Shown: one piece after another, positions 27,517-35,635 of the stretch | How positions within the stretch are numbered: the stretch's first letter is position 1 | How the letters are laid out: each line of letters starts with the position of its first letter | From: Saccharopolyspora soli | Lineage (GTDB): Bacteria > Actinomycetota > Actinomycetes > Mycobacteriales > Pseudonocardiaceae | Direction: 5' to 3' | Length of the DNA stretch: 64,000 nucleotides | Assembly (NCBI RefSeq): GCF_022678645.1 | Contig: NZ_JALBWV010000017.1 | Coordinates: forward strand, 84,683-148,682 | Notes under the pieces: model-generated | Database searches by the model: none | What the model was told of the DNA's origin: nothing | The model's input: only the letters and a program-made list of their open reading frames with translations | Made by a program: the position numbers and the translations under genes

Positions 27517-27969
27517 TCAGAACCACCGGCCGTCCTGCCACTGGATGCAGGTTGGTCGCTTGCCGGTTCGGCAAAATTCCGTCAGAGCGGCGCGCACGCG
27601 TTCGATTGGTAGCACTGCGGACTCGGGAAACGCTGTCGGCGTCCCCGGATCGAACCAGATCGTCGGGGCAAACCGAGGTGGCTCGGGATTCAGGCTGTTC
27701 CAAACACCTGGCGCGTCGGGACGTCCGGCTGTGTCAACGTAGTTGAGCGCGCCCCAGCCCGCGTCGGGCTCGGTATCCAGCCGAAGCTGATTGGTCGGGT
27801 ACTCGTGCAGCGAACCATCGTCGGACTCGCGGCACGGTCGGTCCCACACGTAGAACAAAGTCGCCCAATCGTGTGGCTCTGCCACGGCGGTCAAGATCAG
27901 CGAATTGACCTCCTCGCCCGTGCGCGCATAGCGGTGCTGGTTGTCGATAATCGCCGTCACCACAGTCAT
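27517..27969 (-). CDS. Imm1-family immunity protein
   Basis: 150-residue protein matching Imm1: aromatic-rich beta-strands (ATLFYVWDR), a central LNYVDTAGRP, and the family's C-terminal helix LPIERVRAALTEF followed by GKRPTCIQW. Imm1 proteins neutralise nucleic-acid deaminase and other polymorphic toxins by direct binding in the cytoplasm. Its ATG (27969) overlaps the stop of the upstream deaminase gene, so toxin and immunity are co-translated. The large frame upstream is shadow. Confidence 0.85.
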   Translation of the reverse strand: MTVVTAIIDNQHRYARTGEEVNSLILTAVAEPHDWATLFYVWDRPCRESDDGSLHEYPTNQLRLDTEPDAGWGALNYVDTAGRPDAPGVWNSLNPEPPRFAPTIWFDPGTPTAFPESAVLPIERVRAALTEFCRTGKRPTCIQWQDGRWF

Positions 27970-28715
27970 GGCCTGGCCTTTCCGCGAATCACAACGGGAG
28001 TGGTCGACCCCTTCTCCCACACGGTCAACGTCGATCCAAGAGGCAGGATAGCTTCGATCGCGCGTCGGCAGTTCAGACTGCCACGGCACATGGCCCGGTT
28101 CACGAGCACCACGCCGTGGATGTCGCCGCGCTGCATCGACGCAGCGATCTTGGTCTCCACATGCTTCACAACCTCGGGGCTCGCATCCTGGTTCGGCAGA
28201 GTTGGGAAATGCTCCGAATTCATCAGGATGAGGTTCGCGCGTTCGGACAGGATTTCGTCATAGCCGCTCGTCCAATGCTCCCGTTGGCCATCCCGGTCGA
28301 ATGTGAAACCATGCGTTTTCTCGCCCTTGTAGAAGTCGGGCAGTTGTGACAGTTGGCAGCTTGCCCAGATCGCGTCCCACTCTGCAGCTGATGTGGAATC
28401 GTCTGGCCAGTTCGACGGGTGCGGGATGCTCGGTGGAGTGTTCTCGGCTGACGTGACGGCGAGGCTGCGGCGGAAAGTTTCGACAATTGCCTGCGCACGA
28501 TCTACGAGAGCCCACTGATCGAACAGTTGGTTGCTGAGCTGTTGGTGAGTGGACAGGATCTCCAGGGCTTCGGCGCTGTTGGTGCCGTGCAGGACCGCTA
28601 GGCCCTGTTCGGCCTCTTCGAGGGCGTTCTGGGCGGTGGTGAGGGCTGCTAACGCCGTGCTGAGCTTGTCGACGACGTTGGCCAGGAGTTGGTCGAGGTC
28701 GCTTACCGCTGACAC
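27966..28715 (-). CDS. SCP1.201/DddA-like deaminase toxin
   Basis: 249 residues. Residues 1-90 are helical (two long amphipathic helices, no signal peptide, no WXG motif). Residues ~125-249 match the SCP1.201-like (DddA-type) deaminase domain: an N-terminal GKTHGF-like strand (EKTHGFTF), catalytic H185-V-E187, and the zinc-binding C210-RGSLN-C216 followed by the diagnostic LPLGSTLTVW. DddA-type members deaminate cytosine in double-stranded DNA; other branches act on single strands. GTG 28715 with GGAGGAG upstream is the start. The Imm1 gene directly follows. How it would be exported is not seen. Confidence 0.85.
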   Translation of the reverse strand: MSAVSDLDQLLANVVDKLSTALAALTTAQNALEEAEQGLAVLHGTNSAEALEILSTHQQLSNQLFDQWALVDRAQAIVETFRRSLAVTSAENTPPSIPHPSNWPDDSTSAAEWDAIWASCQLSQLPDFYKGEKTHGFTFDRDGQREHWTSGYDEILSERANLILMNSEHFPTLPNQDASPEVVKHVETKIAASMQRGDIHGVVLVNRAMCRGSLNCRRAIEAILPLGSTLTVWEKGSTTPVVIRGKARP

Positions 28716-28837
28716 GCCGATCTCCTCCGCTGGTGCGACTCAGGCAGTGCGGAGGAGATCGTTTCGGGGAGATCTGACAGTTTTCGGGCTGCTTCGGCGC
28801 CGTTGGCCCTATCGTGTCGCCGGAGCAGCCCGGTGGA

Positions 28838-29647
28838 TCACTGCTGCACCGCCGGGTTGCAGACCGCCGTCGCGGAGCAGAAGCCGATCGGGCCGCTGGT
28901 GTCGTGGACCGTGCATTGCGCTACCGCGATGCCGTCTTCGTTGACGTGGCCGGTGGATTCCATCCCGATCGCCTCGCTGAGCGGCAGGCGGCTGAGCGTC
29001 AGCGTGTAGTCCGCGTTGATGAACTCCAGGCCCTTTTCACCGTAATTCGCCAGCGGGCTGGCGAAATCTCCCGCCAACGCGACTCGGACGAACGGCGACA
29101 TGGACTCACCGGCGACCAGTTCGTGGTCGTCGCGCACCCAGGATCGGCGCTGGCCGTTGGCCCGCCAGTCGTCGGTCAGCTCGCCTTCGGCGTTCACCAA
29201 CCAGACGTCGAACGGCGGCAGCCAACCGTTGGACCGGACGCGTGACGGGCCGAGCTCGTCGGGCGTGGGCGCGTCCCAGGGCTTCGTCGCGGGCACCGTG
29301 CCAGTGGGCTGGTCACCCCGGCGCAGCAGCACCGCGCTGGCCCGCGCTACCGGGTTTTCCCCGGCGAACACCGTCGCATCGGCGACCCGGATGCGGCGAC
29401 CGTCGCGGACCCGCCGCGTTTCCACCCGAACCGGCTCCAGCTTGGTGTTGCGGAACAGGTCGACGGTCAGCCGGGCGAAGTGGAACTCGGGCTCGGCCTG
29501 CTCGCGTTCCAGCGCACGCGCGAGCAGTCCGCCGAACAGTCGCCCGTGCATCATGTCCGGCGACCACGGGCTGCTCGCGTCCGCGCTGGGCACGAGCTGC
29601 TCGCCATCCGCCGCGAAGAACGCATCCGCGCCATTGGTCTCGGCCAT
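28838..29647 (-). CDS. acyl-CoA thioesterase (TesB-like double hot-dog)
   Basis: 269-residue thioesterase-superfamily protein with two hot-dog halves: MHGRLFGGLLARALE in the first and LEFINADYTLTLSRLP plus GIAVAQCTVHDTSGPIGF in the second, the layout of TesB-like and actinobacterial acyl-CoA thioesterases. It would hydrolyse acyl-CoA to free acid and CoA in the cytoplasm. ATG 29647 has AAGGAGA upstream. It lies between the toxin gene and TetR and may belong with the acyl-CoA cassette downstream. Confidence 0.78.
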   Translation of the reverse strand: MAETNGADAFFAADGEQLVPSADASSPWSPDMMHGRLFGGLLARALEREQAEPEFHFARLTVDLFRNTKLEPVRVETRRVRDGRRIRVADATVFAGENPVARASAVLLRRGDQPTGTVPATKPWDAPTPDELGPSRVRSNGWLPPFDVWLVNAEGELTDDWRANGQRRSWVRDDHELVAGESMSPFVRVALAGDFASPLANYGEKGLEFINADYTLTLSRLPLSEAIGMESTGHVNEDGIAVAQCTVHDTSGPIGFCSATAVCNPAVQQ

Positions 29648-29715
29648 CAATTCTCCTTTGCTCCTCGCGGGTGGCCCGCCCGAGCGGCCTCGCGCCTCCG
29701 GGACACCCACGCTCG

Positions 29716-29857
29716 GTCGACCGTGCGAGCGGGACGAAGTTACTCACACGGCCTCATCGGTGTCTTGCGACACCCGTACCTGGTCGGCCGTGTGAGCGGG
29801 AAGAATTCTCGCTCACACAGCCTCATCGTCGTCTTCGCGAAGCGGGTCCAGTCGGCG
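29716..29857. repeat. imperfect tandem duplication of the TetR gene end
   Basis: 29716-29787 and 29790-29857 align along most of their length (CCGTGYGAGCGGGA, then CTCACACRGCCTCATCG, then a related stretch ending GGTCSRGTCGGC-like). The right copy contains the TetR stop and last codons; the left copy lies beyond the stop. The right copy also contains the palindrome GTGTGAGCGGGAAGAATTC with its complement (29793-29821). Confidence 0.5.
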
Positions 29858-30442
29858 GATCAGCCGCAATGTGGCTTCCAGCACCTTGTTCGCTTCCCGC
29901 TTGCTCGAACACGTCGCGATCTCCCGGCCAGCTTCGCCGATGATCGTGGTGAGCACCGCGACGGTGACCCGGTCCACCGGATCAGTGCCCGCACCCAGCA
30001 GCACCGCGTTCTGCCGCACCCACTCGCGTCCGCGCGTGCGGCGGATCAGCTCGAAACCGGGCGGACCGTCACCGTCCATGAACAGCCGCACCAGGTCGCG
30101 GCGCGCCCACGAGCCCTCCAGGAACGCCCGCGCACCCACGTTGAACAGCGTCAACGGGTCCGACTCGCCGCCCGCGCGGGCCTTGGCGACCGAACTGATC
30201 GCGCTCTGCTCGTGGGTGGCCTGGTGGTCTTCCCAGAGCGCCAGGAAGAGTTCCGTCTTGCCGCCGAAGTGGTGGTACAGGCTGCCCACGCTGGATCCCG
30301 CCCGCTCGACCACTTCGGCCACGCTGGCCTCGGCGAAGCCCTTCTCGGTGAACACCTCGCGCGCGGCCTGCAGCAGCACGCGGCGCGTCTCCGCGGTCCG
30401 GCTCCACTGCCAGGCGTTCGAGCGGGTCGTCTTGCGCACCAT
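29813..30442 (-). CDS. TetR-family regulator next to operon B
   Basis: 209-residue TetR repressor. The HTH lies at residues 15-60 (TRRVLLQAAREVFTEKGF, then SVGSLYHHFGGKTELF), followed by an all-helical ligand domain. ATG 30442 is chosen since AAGGTGG lies upstream; codons further 5' run into the hairpin. It is divergent from operon B, and palindromes CTAGA-N7-TCTAG lie before that operon and three other units, making it the simplest candidate for their shared repressor, probably relieved by an acyl-CoA. Confidence 0.88.
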   Translation of the reverse strand: MVRKTTRSNAWQWSRTAETRRVLLQAAREVFTEKGFAEASVAEVVERAGSSVGSLYHHFGGKTELFLALWEDHQATHEQSAISSVAKARAGGESDPLTLFNVGARAFLEGSWARRDLVRLFMDGDGPPGFELIRRTRGREWVRQNAVLLGAGTDPVDRVTVAVLTTIIGEAGREIATCSSKREANKVLEATLRLIRRLDPLREDDDEAV

Positions 30443-30469
30443 GCCCACCTTCTCGTCGGATTTGTCGGG

Positions 30470-30516
30470 GTGAGGGGTACCCGTGCCCAACTTACTTGGT
30501 CACGGGTGCCCCTCAC
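30470..30516. repeat. long palindrome, repeat family B
   Basis: 47-base near-perfect palindrome (GTGAGGGGTACCCGTG... and complement) centred on CAACTTACTTGG. Unlike the other family B copies it lies in a divergent promoter region, directly upstream of the TetR start, not at a gene end. Confidence 0.65.
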
Positions 30517-30607
30517 CCGATCCAAGTAGTGGGATCACATTCTAGAACTCTCCGGTTGCGCGGGGGGTGTACCACGGTCGGTCTATAGGCGTGCGGAGCG
30601 GAAGTAC

Positions 30608-30624
30608 CTAGAGTTCCGTTCTAG
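30608..30624 (+). promoter_or_regulatory. CTAGA-N7-TCTAG operator of operon B
   Basis: Reads CTAGA-GTTCCGT-TCTAG, perfect in both halves, 50 bases before the acyl-CoA dehydrogenase start and just downstream of a TATAGG -10-like element (30584-30589). A lone TTCTAGAA half-palindrome lies at 30540-30547. Confidence 0.55.
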
Positions 30625-30674
30625 AAAATCATCGCATTGCCGGGCAGCGCGGCCCGAGTCGGGAGGACTTCGCG

Positions 30675-31847
30675 ATGGTCGACTTCGCACTCAACGACGA
30701 GGAACGCCAGATCCGCGACACCGTCCGCAGCTTCATCACCAGGGAGGTGCGGCCGCTGGAGGACGAGGTGCTGCGCAACGAACGCGCGGGCAAACCGTCG
30801 GTGGCCCCGGACGTGCTGCGCGAACTGCGGCTCAAGGCGAAGAAAGCCGGTTTCTGGGGCGTCAACACGCCCGAGGAGTACGGCGGGATGAACCTCGGCG
30901 CGGTCATGTCGGCGATCCTGGCGATGGAGACCGGCCGCACCTTCGTGCCGTTCACCTTCGGCGGCAGCGCGGACAACATCCTCTACTCGTGCAACGCGGA
31001 GCAGGAGCAGCGCTACCTCATCCCGACCATCGCGGGCGAGCGCCGGTCGTGCTTCGCCATCACCGAGCCGGGCGCGGGCTCGGACGCGCGCAACATCCGC
31101 ACCCGTGCGGTCCGCGACGGCGGCGACTGGATCATCAACGGCGAGAAGATCTTCATCACCGGTGGCAACGAGGCCGACTTCGTGATGGTCTTCGCCGTCA
31201 CCGACCCGGACGCGAGCGCCGACAACGGCGTGACGTGCTTCCTGGTCGATCGGGACATGGGCTGGAAGTCCGAACCGATTCCGACGATGGGGCAGTGGGG
31301 TCCCGCGTCGCTGGTGTTCGAGGACGTGCGGGTACCGGCCGAGAACGTGCTCGGCGAGGTCGGTCGCGGCTTTCCGCTGGCGCTGCGCTGGATCGGCCAG
31401 GGCCGGTACATGATCCCGGCGCGGGCGATCGGCGCGGCCGAGCGGATGCTGCAGATGGCCATCGACTACGCCAAGATCCGCCAGTCGATGGGCCGCCCCA
31501 TCGCCGAGTACCAGGCCATCCAGTGGCAGATCGCGGACTCCCAGGTGGAGATCGAGTCCACCAAGTGGCTCACCCTGCACGCCGCCTGGCGGGTGCAGCA
31601 GGGCATGGACGCGCGGCACTGGTCGTCGATCGCCAAGCTGCACGGCGCGGGAATGGCCAACCAGGTGGTCGACCGGGTGCTGCAGATCCACGGCGGCATG
31701 GGCTACACGCGCGAGTTGCCCATCGAACGCTGGTACCGCGAGTTGCGGCTGTTGCGGATCTACGAGGGCACCGACGAGATCCAGCGCCGCACCATCGCCC
31801 GCAACCTGCTCAAGGGCCACGTGCGGCTGGGAGGGATCGCCGAGTGA
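30675..31847 (+). CDS. acyl-CoA dehydrogenase
   Basis: 390-residue FAD acyl-CoA dehydrogenase. FAITEPGAGSDARN (FAD contact), QIHGGMGYTRE and catalytic Glu364 in IYEGTDEIQ are present, so a normal alpha,beta-dehydrogenation is expected. GGGAGGA precedes ATG 30675. First gene of a four-gene operon with overlapping or near-overlapping junctions. Counterpart of 8616-9758 in operon A, though the two are not close copies. Confidence 0.9.
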   Translation: MVDFALNDEERQIRDTVRSFITREVRPLEDEVLRNERAGKPSVAPDVLRELRLKAKKAGFWGVNTPEEYGGMNLGAVMSAILAMETGRTFVPFTFGGSADNILYSCNAEQEQRYLIPTIAGERRSCFAITEPGAGSDARNIRTRAVRDGGDWIINGEKIFITGGNEADFVMVFAVTDPDASADNGVTCFLVDRDMGWKSEPIPTMGQWGPASLVFEDVRVPAENVLGEVGRGFPLALRWIGQGRYMIPARAIGAAERMLQMAIDYAKIRQSMGRPIAEYQAIQWQIADSQVEIESTKWLTLHAAWRVQQGMDARHWSSIAKLHGAGMANQVVDRVLQIHGGMGYTRELPIERWYRELRLLRIYEGTDEIQRRTIARNLLKGHVRLGGIAE

Positions 31848-32989
31848 CACGACGTCGAGCGGCCATCGTCGGGGTGGCCGAATCAGAGTTGGGCAAGACC
31901 CCGCACCTGACCGTGCTGTCCCAGCAGGCGCAGGCGACCAAGACGGCGTTGGCGGAGGCCGGTTTGCGGCGCGACGACGTCGATGCGCTGTTCGTCGCGG
32001 GCGGCTGGTCCTGGGCCCCGGCGCTGGCCTTGGCCGAGTACCTCGGCATGCGACCGCGATACCTGGACAGCACCAACATCGGTGGATCGTCGTTCGAGGC
32101 GCATCTCGGGCATGCCGCGGCCGCGATCGAGGCGGGCGTGATCGACGTCGCGGTGATCGCCTACGGCAGCACGCAGCGCAGCGACCGGTCCCGCAACCAG
32201 CCGCGCCCGGCGACGCTGGCCGAGCAGTTCGAGCGGCCCTACGGATTGCCCACCCCGGTCGGCGCGTACGCGCTGGCGGCGAACCGGTACCTGCACGAAT
32301 ACGGGGCCACCAGCGAACAACTCGCCGAGGTCGCGGTGTCCACGAGGGAGTGGGCGCGGCTGAATCCCAAGGCGTACTACCAGGATCCGCTGACCATCGA
32401 CGACGTGCTGGCCTCGCCGATGATCTGCGAGCCGCTGCACAAGCTGGACTGCTGCCTGGTCACCGATGGCGGCGGCGCGCTGGTCGTAGCCGCCGAGGAC
32501 CGGTGGCCGGACCTGGCCACCCGGCCGGTCGTCGTGCTCGGCCACGGCGAAGCGACCACGCACAACACGATCGCGAACATGCCTGATCTGACCGTCACCG
32601 GGGCGGCCCAGTCCGGCCCGGCGGCGCTGCGCATGGCCGGGGTCGAGCACGCCGACATCGACGTGCTGGAGATCTACGACTCGTTCACCATCACCGTGCT
32701 GTTGACGTTGGAATCGCTGGGGTTCTGCAAACCCGGCGAGGCGGGCACCTTCGTCGTGGGCGGTCGAACCGCGCCGGGCGGCGACCTGCCGATGAACACC
32801 AACGGCGGCGGCCTGTCGTACACGCATCCCGGAATGTACGGGATCTTCCTGCTGATCGAGGCCACCCGGCAGCTGCGGCACGAATTCGCCGGTACGCCGA
32901 GGCAAGTGGACGGTGCCGAACTCGCGCTGGCGCATGGCACCGGCGGGGTCCTGTCATCGACGTCGACCATCGTGCTGGGAAGGGGCTAG
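31844..32989 (+). CDS. thiolase-like protein without catalytic cysteines (Ltp2-like)
   Basis: 381-residue thiolase-fold protein of the lipid-transfer group. Where thiolases have the acyl-accepting Cys (C-x-S-G) it reads NIGGSSFEAHLGHAAAA; the late His block is kept ([12 protein letters not shown]) and the last Cys-Gly-Gly block reads AHGTGGVLS. Both cysteines are thus missing, as in Ltp2 aldolases of steroid side-chain degradation, which need a DUF35 partner; such a partner is the very next gene. Conserved Tyr in LEIYDSFT and around HPGMYG could serve catalysis. GTG 31844 overlaps the previous stop (GTGA), with GGGAGGG upstream. Confidence 0.85.
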   Translation: MTRRRAAIVGVAESELGKTPHLTVLSQQAQATKTALAEAGLRRDDVDALFVAGGWSWAPALALAEYLGMRPRYLDSTNIGGSSFEAHLGHAAAAIEAGVIDVAVIAYGSTQRSDRSRNQPRPATLAEQFERPYGLPTPVGAYALAANRYLHEYGATSEQLAEVAVSTREWARLNPKAYYQDPLTIDDVLASPMICEPLHKLDCCLVTDGGGALVVAAEDRWPDLATRPVVVLGHGEATTHNTIANMPDLTVTGAAQSGPAALRMAGVEHADIDVLEIYDSFTITVLLTLESLGFCKPGEAGTFVVGGRTAPGGDLPMNTNGGGLSYTHPGMYGIFLLIEATRQLRHEFAGTPRQVDGAELALAHGTGGVLSSTSTIVLGRG

Positions 32990-32991
32990 CA

Positions 32992-33384
32992 ATGGTGCAG
33001 AACGCCCAGGACGCCGAGACGCGTCCGTTCTGGGACGGCATCGCCGCCGGTGAACTGCGCCTGCAGCGCTGCGCCGACTGTGGATCGGCGATCTTCTACC
33101 CGCGATCGGTGTGCCCGAACTGCTTCGGCGATCGGATCGACTGGGTCACCGCGTCGGGCCGCGGCACGGTCTACTCCTGCACGGTCGCGCACCGGGCGTT
33201 CGGCGAGTTCGCCGAGCAGGCGCCGTTCACCGTCGCGCTGGTCGACCTGGACGAGGGGCCGCGGATGATGACGCGCATCGTCGCCAGCGAGCAGGTGGGC
33301 ATCGGTGATCGGGTCGAGTTGGTGATCACCAGGCTTGCCGCGGATTCCCCCGAAGTGCCCTGCTTCCGGGTGGTCGGGCGATGA
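32992..33384 (+). CDS. DUF35 Zn-ribbon/OB-fold protein
   Basis: 130 residues: zinc ribbon with C27-x2-C30 and C41-x2-C44, then an OB-fold (GRGTVYSCTVAHRAF, PFTVALVDLDEGPRMM). DUF35 proteins pair with thiolase-like enzymes or hydratases (ChsH2, Ltp2 partner) and bind the acyl-CoA. It starts two bases after the thiolase-like gene and is the separate form of the N-terminal part of the fused protein at 4838-6424. Confidence 0.88.
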   Translation: MVQNAQDAETRPFWDGIAAGELRLQRCADCGSAIFYPRSVCPNCFGDRIDWVTASGRGTVYSCTVAHRAFGEFAEQAPFTVALVDLDEGPRMMTRIVASEQVGIGDRVELVITRLAADSPEVPCFRVVGR

Positions 33385-35468
33385 CCGCGGCGGTGCGGGC
33401 GCTGTTCAACCCCCGCTCCATCGCACTGGTCGGCGCGACCGACAAGTCCGGCTGGTCCTCGGCGACCTTCCAGAACCTGCGCAACAACGCCTTCCAGGGG
33501 CCGGTGTACCTGGTCAACCCGCGCACCGAGGAAGTGCACGGCGAGCACGCCTACCCGAGCCTGTCGGCCATCCCCGAGCGGGTCGACCTGGCGTACGTGA
33601 TGGTGCCGACGCATGCGCTGGTGCCGGTCCTGCGGGAAGGCGCGGAGCTGGGCATTCGCGGATATGTCGTGCTCACCGCCGGGTTCGGCGAGACGGGTGC
33701 CGAAGGGCTCCGGTTGGAGCACGAGGTGGCCGAGTTCGCCCGCGAGCACCAGTTGACCGTGCTGGGGCCCAACGGCAACGGCTACATCAACGCGGCGGCC
33801 GGCATCACCCCCTACGGCCTGCCGATTCCCACTCCGCTGCTCAGCGGCCCGATCGGGGTGGTGTTGCAGAGCGGGGCGCTGGCCAGCGCGGTGCTCAACT
33901 TCTCGCAGGCCAGAAACGTCGGCATCAGCCTGCTCACCGCGATGGGCAACGAGACGGTGCTGTCGGTGACCGACGTGATCGACTACCTCGTCGACGATCC
34001 GGCGACCAAGGTCATCGCGCTGTTCCTGGAGCAGATCCGGCGTCCGGACGAGTTCGCCCGCGTCGCGCGCCGGGCCGCGCGGGCCGGAAAGCCGATCGTG
34101 GCGCTGAAAATCGGCTCCAGCGAACTGGCCTCGCACACCGCCCAGGCGCACACCGGGGCGCTGGTCGGCGACGACGCGGTGGTCGACGCGGCCTTCCGGC
34201 AGCTCGGCGTGATCCGGGTGCGTTCGCTGGAGGACCTGATCATCACCGCCGGGATGCTGGCCTCGGTCGGGCGGCTGCCCGGTCGCCGCATCGGCGTGGT
34301 CACGCCATCCGGCGGGGCGTCGGAGATCATCGCGGACCGCGCGGCGGAGGAAGGGCTGGAACTTCCCGGATTCGCACCGGAAACCGTGGCGCGGCTGAAG
34401 GAGATCGTGCCGGAGTTCGCGACCGTGCAGAACCCGCTGGACGTGACCGGCTACGTGCTGATCGACCGGACGCTGCTGGGCCGCGCGCTGGAGGTGGTGG
34501 CCGACGATCCGGGCATCGACGCGGTCCTGCTGCTCGCCGACCTGCCGAGGGTGGCGCCGCCGAACCCGGAACTGAGCATCCAGGCGTTCCAGGCGAACGC
34601 ACGTCGGATTCGCAACGCGCCACGACCGGTCGCGGTGGTCGGCAACGTCTGCGCCGATGTCAGCGAATTCGGCCGGATGATCCAGCAGAAGTCGGATTTC
34701 CCATACGTCGCAGGGGGAATCGAGCACGGCATGAGCGCCCTGGGAGCTGCGGCGCGCTGGTCGGAATCCTTTCTGTCCGATGTGGACATTCCGGATCCAG
34801 AGCCGTTGGATGTGCGGGGGTCCGGCATCTGGGCGGAGCACCGAGCGGCCGCTCTGCTTGCGGAGCACGGGATTCCGGTGGTTCCGGCGGAGCTCGCGGT
34901 GGACGCGGACGCCGCGGTCGCCGCGGCCGAGCGGTTCGGCTATCCAGTCGTGCTCAAGGCGGTTGCCGACGGCTTGGGGCACAAGAGCGACATCGGCGGT
35001 GTGCGGCTGGGGCTGTCCGGCCCGGAGGACGTGCGCCGGGCGCACGACGAGGTGTGTGCGACGCTGCGCGAGCGCGCGGCGAGCGGGATCAGCACGCTGG
35101 TGCAGCCGCAGCGCAGCGGCGGCGTGGAGCTGTTGGTGGGCGTCGTCCGCGACCCGGTGTGGGGGCTGACGATGGCGATCGGGCTCGGCGGTGTGTGGGT
35201 CGAGGTGCTGCGCGATTCGGCACTGCGGCTGCTACCGGTCGACCGCCACCAGGTCCGGCAGGCGCTTGGTGAACTGCGCGGTGCCCCGCTGTTGCGCGGA
35301 GCTCGTGGTGCCAAGCCAGCGGATCTGGACGCGGTGGCTGACGTCGTGGTGCGCATCGGTCAGCTCGCGGCGGGGATCGGTGAGCGGCTGGAATCGCTGG
35401 AGGTGAACCCGCTGCTGGTGGACGGCAACCGAGTCGAAGCCTTGGACGCACTGATCACCTGGCACTAG
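33381..35468 (+). CDS. ADP-forming acyl-CoA synthetase
   Basis: 695-residue single-chain NDP-forming acyl-CoA synthetase. CoA-binding domain (SIALVGATDKSG), succinyl-CoA-synthetase-like core with phospho-His257 in AQAHTGALVGDD, and a C-terminal ATP-grasp domain (about 480-695, HKSDIGGVRLGL). It activates an acid to CoA ester, the entry step of the cassette. ATG 33381 overlaps the DUF35 stop codon. Paralogue of 6464-8593 in operon A; family C hairpin follows as terminator. Confidence 0.88.
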   Translation: MTAAVRALFNPRSIALVGATDKSGWSSATFQNLRNNAFQGPVYLVNPRTEEVHGEHAYPSLSAIPERVDLAYVMVPTHALVPVLREGAELGIRGYVVLTAGFGETGAEGLRLEHEVAEFAREHQLTVLGPNGNGYINAAAGITPYGLPIPTPLLSGPIGVVLQSGALASAVLNFSQARNVGISLLTAMGNETVLSVTDVIDYLVDDPATKVIALFLEQIRRPDEFARVARRAARAGKPIVALKIGSSELASHTAQAHTGALVGDDAVVDAAFRQLGVIRVRSLEDLIITAGMLASVGRLPGRRIGVVTPSGGASEIIADRAAEEGLELPGFAPETVARLKEIVPEFATVQNPLDVTGYVLIDRTLLGRALEVVADDPGIDAVLLLADLPRVAPPNPELSIQAFQANARRIRNAPRPVAVVGNVCADVSEFGRMIQQKSDFPYVAGGIEHGMSALGAAARWSESFLSDVDIPDPEPLDVRGSGIWAEHRAAALLAEHGIPVVPAELAVDADAAVAAAERFGYPVVLKAVADGLGHKSDIGGVRLGLSGPEDVRRAHDEVCATLRERAASGISTLVQPQRSGGVELLVGVVRDPVWGLTMAIGLGGVWVEVLRDSALRLLPVDRHQVRQALGELRGAPLLRGARGAKPADLDAVADVVVRIGQLAAGIGERLESLEVNPLLVDGNRVEALDALITWH

Positions 35469-35498
35469 GACGCTCCGCACCGCCTCGACCGGGGCAAC

Positions 35499-35518
35499 GC
35501 AATTTCTCGTGAAATCGC
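35499..35518 (+). terminator. hairpin after operon B, repeat family C
   Basis: GCAATTTC and GAAATCGC form a short stem (one G-U) 30 bases behind the operon's last stop. Same design as hairpins at 17149, 42393 and 61197. Confidence 0.5.
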
Positions 35519-35635
35519 GTGACTCCTGCGTGAACGGAACCGTGGCGACGAACGGCCGTGCGGCGGTTGACTTTTCAACTGTGCGCTGATCAACTTTTCG
35601 CTGCTGCTTGGGACTGTAGGGGATTGGCGGGCCGC

